This document shows, piece after piece, positions 6,669 through 10,194 of a stretch of 10,194 nt of DNA (the first letter of the stretch is position 1; every line of letters begins with the position of its first letter). Below the pieces are notes generated by a model. That model had not been told where the DNA came from, ran no database searches, and worked only from the letters and a program-made list of their open reading frames with translations. Source of the stretch: Holophagaceae bacterium UBA706 (GTDB lineage Bacteria > Acidobacteriota > Holophagae > Holophagales > Holophagaceae). The position numbers and the translations under genes are program-made. The stretch is taken from the NCBI GenBank assembly GCA_002298155.1, contig DBME01000371.1:1-10194 (forward strand). The letters run 5' to 3'.

Positions 6669-6715
6669 CCCAGGTTGGCCTATGCTTGGGGAGGCTCCCT
6701 TTCCCCGAGGCTTCC

Positions 6716-7045
6716 ATGCATTTCCTCCGACGCGTCCCGGCCTGCTTCGCCCTGCTCCTCCTGGGCGCCCATTTCCTGCGGGCCGAGGCGCCGGTCCTCA
6801 CCGGGCTGGCCCTGGCGCTCCTCGTGCCGGTCTTCGCCTTCGGACGGCGGGGGCGGACCGTGGCGGGGTGGGCCCTGGCCCTGGGATCACTGGTGTGGGC
6901 CGGGACCCTGGTGGAGGATGTCCAGGCCCGGCTGGCCCTGGGGGCTCCCTGGATGAGGCTGGCGGCCATCCTGGGGGCGGTGGCGGTCTTCACGGCCTGG
7001 GCGGCCTGGCTGCTGCGGCCCTGGCCCCTGCGGGAATCCCGCTGA
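6716..7045 (+). CDS. Small integral membrane protein of unknown function (109 aa)
   Basis: The start is set by GAGG at 6707-6710, five bases before the ATG. The protein is almost entirely hydrophobic with about four membrane helices: residues 7-21 (PACFALLLLGAHFL), 25-42, 47-64 and 82-102, separated by short basic loops (GRRGRT, RPWPLRESR). The phrase LLLGAHFLRA near the N-terminus and LALGAPWMRLAAILGAVAVFT near the C-terminus resemble a widespread family of uncharacterised small bacterial membrane proteins. Those are matches from memory, not from a search. It sits 47 bases behind the Isf-like flavoprotein gene, so the two may work together, with a membrane redox role possible but unproven. 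A weak hairpin (GGGGA/TCCCC at 6688-6706) overlaps the ribosome site region. Confidence 0.78.
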   Translation: MHFLRRVPACFALLLLGAHFLRAEAPVLTGLALALLVPVFAFGRRGRTVAGWALALGSLVWAGTLVEDVQARLALGAPWMRLAAILGAVAVFTAWAAWLLRPWPLRESR

Positions 7046-7073
7046 AAGGGAATTGAAAAACAAAAACTTCCAA

Positions 7074-7088
7074 GGCCCGGGTTTTGCT
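7074..7088 (+). promoter_or_regulatory. Sigma54 (RpoN)-type promoter of the hemerythrin diguanylate cyclase gene
   Basis: The invariant GG (7074-7075) and GC (7086-7087) are exactly 10 bases apart. The flanks GGCCC and TTTTGCT match the consensus TGGCAC-N5-TTGCT at most positions. The predicted start at about 7098-7100 lies 30 bases before the preferred ATG at 7130 and after the ATG at 7094. An AT-rich tract (7051-7070) directly upstream, unusual in this GC-rich DNA, could bend or take up a bending protein. An activator (EBP) site cannot be identified. Confidence 0.55.
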
Positions 7089-7129
7089 TCAGTATGCAGG
7101 CAAGCCAACGCCCCAACCCGGATCCGCCC

Positions 7130-9184
7130 ATGAAGCTGGACCTTCAGACCCTATCCTTCGTGCTGGGCCTCGCCTCGCTTCTCCAGGTGATCGCACTCTT
7201 CGGGCAGTGGCGGGCGAACAAGGAACGGGCAGGCCTCCAATGGTGGACCCTGGGCAGCGCCTCGTTCACGGTGGGGTTCCTGATGAACGGCCTCCGGACC
7301 CACCCCCGTATCGGCCCTTACGCCATCGTGGCCAACAACCTGTTCCTCATCGGCGGGGCCACCCTGACCTACATGGGCGTCCTCCGCTTCTTCCGGCGGC
7401 GGGAGCCCCTGCGCCGGTTCTGGTTCATCACGGTCGCCACGATCCTCGTGGCGACCTGGTTCACCCTCGTCAACGACGACATGGCCATCCGGCGGGTCCT
7501 GTTCTCCGGCACGGTGGCGGCCATCTCCCTGGCCATCGCCTGGGCCCTGCGCGCCAACCGCACGCCCCAGGTGGCCTCCTCGGTGAACTTCCTGGCGGTG
7601 GTGTTCACGCTGTTCGGGACGTTCTTCGCGGCCAGGGCCCTCACGCCCTTCCTCGGCTCCACCGAGCCGCACTTCTTCGCCCCCTCCCCCCTGCAGACGG
7701 CGACCTACCTGGTGACCCTGGCGGGGGGCATGCTGTGGAGCTTCGGGTTCATCATCCTCGTCAACCAGCGCCTGAACGCCGAGAGCCTCGAAGCGCGGTC
7801 GGCCCTGCGCGAGAACAACCTCTTCCTGACCGAGCTCATCGAGAACAACGGCGCCCTCATCTACGTCAAGGACCTGGAGGGCCGGTACACCCTGGTGAAC
7901 AAGAAGTGGGAGGAGGTCACCGGCAACTCCCGTTCCTCCGTCCTGGGCCGCACCGACGTGGACCTGTTCCCCGGGGAGGACGGCCTGGAGTTCCGGCGTC
8001 TGGACATGGAGGCCATGCGCCGGGGCCAGGTGGTGGAGGACGAGGAGGCCCTCACCGGCCCCGAAGGCGAACGCCACTTCCTCTCCATCAAGTTCCCCCT
8101 GCGCAATCCGGACGGCTCCGTGCGGGGGCTCTGCGGCATCTCCAGCGACATCACCCAGCGCAAGGCCGACGAGCAGCGCATCCGCGAGCTGGCCGCCCAG
8201 CTGGAGCTGGAACGGGACTATGCCCAGGCCAGCGCCCTCACCGACGGGTTGACCCGCCTGGCCAACCGGCGCCATTTCGATGACACCCTGAATGCCGAGT
8301 TCTACCGCCTGAAGCGGTCCTGGGCGCCCCTGTCGCTCATCATGCTCGACGTGGACCACTTCAAGAACTTCAACGACCACTATGGGCACCCCGCGGGCGA
8401 TGCCTGCCTGCGCGCCATCGGAGCCGCCATCCAGGCCACGGTGGGGCGGGCCTCGGACCTGGCGGCGCGCTTCGGCGGCGAGGAGTTCGCCGTGGTGCTG
8501 CCCGAGACCGACGCGGCCGGCGCCCTGGGCATGGCCGAACGCATCCGCAAGGCCGTGGAGGACCTGGCGTTGCCCCACGGCTGGAACAGCGCGGGCCCCA
8601 CGGTCACCGTGAGCCTGGGCGTGGTCACCCGCTCCGCTTCGGACCTGGCCTCCCCGGACCGAATGGTCCACCTGGCCGACAAGGCGTTGTACGCCGCCAA
8701 GCTGGGCGGCCGGAACCGCGTCTCCGTGGCCGTGGACGAGGTCCCCGCCCCGGGCGGTGCCCCGGACCTGATCCGCCTCAACTGGCGCGATGCCGCCGAA
8801 AGCGGCAACGCCCACATCGACGGCCAGCACCGGGCCCTCTTCGACGCCTCCAACGAGCTGCTGTCGGCCCTGATCGAGGGTGCTCCGGGGGAAGCCTGCG
8901 GGAACATGCTCCAGGGGATCCTCACGGCCCTGGCCGAACATTTCCGCGACGAGGAGGAGCTGCTCCGCGCCGTCCATTACCCCCAGGCGGCGGCCCATGC
9001 GGCCCGGCACGAAGAGATGCTGGCCCGGGCCCGGGACCTCGCCCGCAGCTTCGAGGCGGACCAGCTGCCCATCGGCGACCTCTTCAGCTTCCTGGCCTAC
9101 GAGGTGATCGCCCAGCACCTCTTCCGGGAGGACCGTAAGTTCTTCCCCTACCTCGCGGGAAAAGCCGGCGGTTCAACGGACTAG
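7130..9184 (+). CDS. Membrane diguanylate cyclase: 7TM-like sensor, PAS, GGDEF and C-terminal hemerythrin domain
   Basis: The 684-residue protein makes cyclic di-GMP from two GTP. Its first ~215 residues hold about six to seven membrane helices. A PAS domain lies at about 230-345 (YVKDLEGRYTLVNKKWEEVTG, TDVDLFPGED, ending in GISSDITQRK), then a short coiled linker. The GGDEF domain at about 368-535 has an intact GGEEF (449-453) and the inhibitory I-site R440-x-x-D443 five residues upstream. The last ~125 residues (550-675) are a bacteriohemerythrin with all seven expected diiron ligands: H567 (IDGQH), H604/E608, H623/H627 and H663/D668. Hemerythrin binds O2 at a diiron site, so cyclase output is probably tuned by oxygen or redox state, as known for a Vibrio cholerae Bhr-DGC, where the order is reversed. 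The ATG at 7130 is preferred over the in-frame ATG at 7094, because the sigma54-like promoter would start transcription after the latter; its Shine-Dalgarno (GGAT, 7120-7123) is weak. Confidence 0.94.
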   Translation: MKLDLQTLSFVLGLASLLQVIALFGQWRANKERAGLQWWTLGSASFTVGFLMNGLRTHPRIGPYAIVANNLFLIGGATLTYMGVLRFFRRREPLRRFWFITVATILVATWFTLVNDDMAIRRVLFSGTVAAISLAIAWALRANRTPQVASSVNFLAVVFTLFGTFFAARALTPFLGSTEPHFFAPSPLQTATYLVTLAGGMLWSFGFIILVNQRLNAESLEARSALRENNLFLTELIENNGALIYVKDLEGRYTLVNKKWEEVTGNSRSSVLGRTDVDLFPGEDGLEFRRLDMEAMRRGQVVEDEEALTGPEGERHFLSIKFPLRNPDGSVRGLCGISSDITQRKADEQRIRELAAQLELERDYAQASALTDGLTRLANRRHFDDTLNAEFYRLKRSWAPLSLIMLDVDHFKNFNDHYGHPAGDACLRAIGAAIQATVGRASDLAARFGGEEFAVVLPETDAAGALGMAERIRKAVEDLALPHGWNSAGPTVTVSLGVVTRSASDLASPDRMVHLADKALYAAKLGGRNRVSVAVDEVPAPGGAPDLIRLNWRDAAESGNAHIDGQHRALFDASNELLSALIEGAPGEACGNMLQGILTALAEHFRDEEELLRAVHYPQAAAHAARHEEMLARARDLARSFEADQLPIGDLFSFLAYEVIAQHLFREDRKFFPYLAGKAGGSTD

Positions 9185-9202
9185 CACACGAACAGGCGTC
9201 CC

Positions 9203-9448
9203 TCACCCCTGCCAACGCTGGTTGACCCACTGGGAAATGGCCTCGCGGGCGCCCGCCGCCGGCGCCGCACCCCGGTTCCGCAGCGTCTCCTCCAGACTCT
9301 TCACCTCGGCAACCCGGCACGGGGGGCAGATGCTGTGCGTGTAGGACACGGCCCGGGTCCGGCGCTCGGGATGCCACTCCCCCCCGTAGCGGATCAGGCC
9401 GCACCAGGCGCATCGGGTTGTGCAGGTCGGGTGCTCCATGCTGGTCAT
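9203..9448 (-). CDS. Small Cys-rich putative zinc-binding protein (81 aa)
   Basis: Five Cys and one His are arranged as C9-x3-C13-x2-C16 ... H38-x2-C41-x2-C44. The phrases CAWCGLIR, GGEW and THSICPPC closely resemble the short 'CxxC-x-x-I/R ... W ... H-x-I-C-P-x-C' tail seen at the end of many PAS/GAF/response-regulator proteins. Here it stands alone. The C-terminal half (about 48-81) is a charged helix followed by REAISQWVNQRW. Probably a four-ligand zinc site; function unknown. Two starts are possible: ATG at 9448 (AAGGG eight bases upstream) or ATG at 9439 (GGGGG nine bases upstream). The gene converges on the diguanylate cyclase gene with 18 bases between the stops. An upstream reading-frame extension is open to 9577, but it crosses the terminator-like hairpin and is unlikely to be translated. 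Confidence 0.65.
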   Translation of the reverse strand: MTSMEHPTCTTRCAWCGLIRYGGEWHPERRTRAVSYTHSICPPCRVAEVKSLEETLRNRGAAPAAGAREAISQWVNQRWQG

Positions 9449-9458
9449 CCCCCGGACC

Positions 9459-9464
9459 CTTATA
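9459..9464 (-). promoter_or_regulatory. Possible -10 box of the small Cys-rich gene
   Basis: On the minus strand TATAAG lies here, in a rare AT-rich patch. Transcription would begin near 9452, leaving a leader of only a few bases before the ATG at 9448, or about 13 before the ATG at 9439. This favours the 9439 start or a nearly leaderless mRNA. The -35 position (9482-9487, read CCCTGT) matches poorly, so the call is weak. Confidence 0.3.
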
Positions 9465-9467
9465 ACG

Positions 9468-9493
9468 GAAGAAACCCCCGCACAGGGGGCTTC
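9468..9493 (-). terminator. Intrinsic terminator downstream of the esterase gene
   Basis: Read on the minus strand, CCCCC (9489-9485), loop TGTGC and GGGGG (9479-9475) form a perfect five-base GC stem with a GAAG/CTTC extension around a three-base bulge. The stem is followed by TTTCTT. It lies 134 bases past the esterase stop and before the small Cys-rich gene, so it separates their transcription. Read on the plus strand, it is followed only by CTTCGTTT, a weaker tail. Confidence 0.6.
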
Positions 9494-9626
9494 GTTTGAC
9501 GGGCATAGCCCGCTCGGGAAGGTCATGGGAAGTATCGGTTGGTGAGACGGAATGTCAACACGGCCCGCGCCCGCCATTGCCTGTCCTCATGTCTGTTTGG
9601 TCGCTCCGTGGACGGCGGTGCCGAGG

Positions 9627-10194
9627 TCAGCGGGCCCGCTTGTCCCGGAAGAACCGCCAGGCCTCCTCCACCGTCTCCACGTCGCCGTTCTGCTTGCCGC
9701 ACACCGCGGTGTACAGCGCGCCGTACCGGTGACCGATGCTGGGTTCGCAGTGTCCCCCCCCATCCACCTTCAGCAGCATGACCTGCGGCCCCTCCGCCGG
9801 CCCCCAGGTGCTGCGCACCACACGGGTGGGGTCCTTGCGCCCGGCATGGGGCAGCGGGTCCACCCTGGCCTCCCCCTCGAGGCCGTCGGCCCTGCGCCAG
9901 AAGGCCAGGGACGCATCGGTGCCCAGCACCGCGCCGCGCAGCTGGTCCTTGAAGTGCACCTGGCCACCCGCGTAGGGCATGAGCTGGTCCTCGGTGCCTT
10001 CGATCATCAGGACGGAAACGGGACGGGGAGCCTTCGCCGGAGGACGCTCTCCGGGCATGGAGGAGCAGGCGGCCACCACCGCGGCGATGGGGTGGGGCAG
10101 TTCCAGGGCCAGGCGGAACGCGAACACGCCGCCATTGGACATGCCCATGACGTAGACGCGGCGGGGGTCCGTGCGCAGCTCCCGTTCCAGCCGT
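9627..10194 (-). CDS. PHB depolymerase/LpqC-like esterase, N-terminus cut by the window edge
   Basis: The frame is open to the right edge; 188 C-terminal residues are visible. The alpha/beta-hydrolase triad can be seen: nucleophile Ser in DPRRVYVMGMSNGG (GMSNG elbow), Asp in MIEGTEDQLMPY and His in VDGGGHCEPS. The phrases around the elbow and the GGGH match the poly(3-hydroxybutyrate) depolymerase / LpqC / feruloyl-esterase-like group, which hydrolyses polyester or acyl-ester bonds and is usually exported. Family members commonly read GGGHxWPG; here the His is followed by Cys-Glu-Pro. Two cysteines near the C-terminus (GGGHC, TAVCGK) could form a disulfide. The gene ends without an immediate neighbour; 178 bases separate its stop from the small Cys-rich gene, with a terminator between. 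Hydrolase class is secure, substrate is not. Confidence 0.88.
   Translation of the reverse strand, partial: RLERELRTDPRRVYVMGMSNGGVFAFRLALELPHPIAAVVAACSSMPGERPPAKAPRPVSVLMIEGTEDQLMPYAGGQVHFKDQLRGAVLGTDASLAFWRRADGLEGEARVDPLPHAGRKDPTRVVRSTWGPAEGPQVMLLKVDGGGHCEPSIGHRYGALYTAVCGKQNGDVETVEEAWRFFRDKRAR

Noticed and set aside
4403..7045. An 880-codon plus-strand open frame spanning the beta-lactamase and flavoprotein
   Set aside because: Most of it is antisense to the lactamase or out of frame with the flavoprotein and is Arg/Pro/Gly-rich. Only its last 109 codons (from 6716), with their own ribosome site and hydrophobic helices, look real.
7151..9118. A 655-codon open frame on the minus strand across the diguanylate cyclase gene
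   Set aside because: The plus strand encodes clear PAS, GGDEF and hemerythrin domains. The antisense product is a low-complexity Gly/Val/Glu-rich shadow caused by high GC and codon bias.
9496..9781. Short plus-strand frames opposite the end of the esterase gene
   Set aside because: They lack ribosome sites and recognisable sequence, and lie antisense to the well-supported esterase.

Overview
The window is uniformly GC-rich, with short intergenic gaps and good Shine-Dalgarno sites ahead of most genes. The gene set is an S9D peptidase, an M48 protease operon, a class A beta-lactamase, a flavoprotein and a membrane diguanylate cyclase ending in a hemerythrin domain. Together with the base composition, this fits an environmental Gram-negative bacterium. 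My best guess is an acidobacterium of the Holophagaceae/Geothrix type, but this is inferred from style; no rRNA or other marker gene is present.

Layout. (1) Bases 3-1736 (+) are the C-terminal part of a glutamyl-endopeptidase-like S9 peptidase that runs off the left edge. (2) Bases 1848-4286 (+) are a tight three-gene operon behind a recognisable sigma70-type promoter: a secreted protein of unknown function, an M48 zinc protease with a TPR tail and a possible Tat signal, and a lipoprotein of unknown function. (3) Bases 4287-4553 hold no gene, but contain ACCGGT-centred palindromes followed by a row of GC-rich hairpins. (4) Bases 4554-4970 (+) encode a small two-helix membrane protein. It converges on, and shares the stop tetranucleotide TTAA with, a class A beta-lactamase at 4967-5884 (-). 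(5) The lactamase is divergent from a flavodoxin-family oxidoreductase with an Fe-S type cysteine motif (6054-6668, +), which is followed by a small membrane protein (6716-7045, +). The divergent gap holds a perfect 12-bp inverted repeat whose lactamase-proximal arm abuts the lactamase ribosome binding site. (6) Bases 7130-9184 (+) encode a diguanylate cyclase (membrane domain, PAS, GGDEF, hemerythrin) behind a good sigma54-type promoter match. (7) On the minus strand lie a small Cys-rich putative zinc-binding protein (9203-9448), an intrinsic terminator, and the C-terminal part of a PHB-depolymerase/LpqC-like esterase (9627-10194) cut by the right edge.

The genes do not form one obvious pathway. 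Cell-envelope functions recur: an exported protease set, the lactamase, lipoproteins and small membrane proteins. A second theme is redox and oxygen sensing, seen in the Fe-S/flavin protein and the hemerythrin-linked cyclic-di-GMP enzyme. The most interesting items are the hemerythrin diguanylate cyclase with its putative sigma54 control, the mutually exclusive hairpins in the lactamase leader, and the uncharacterised exported-protein/M48-TPR/lipoprotein operon. I see no CRISPR array, insertion sequence, tRNA or rRNA.
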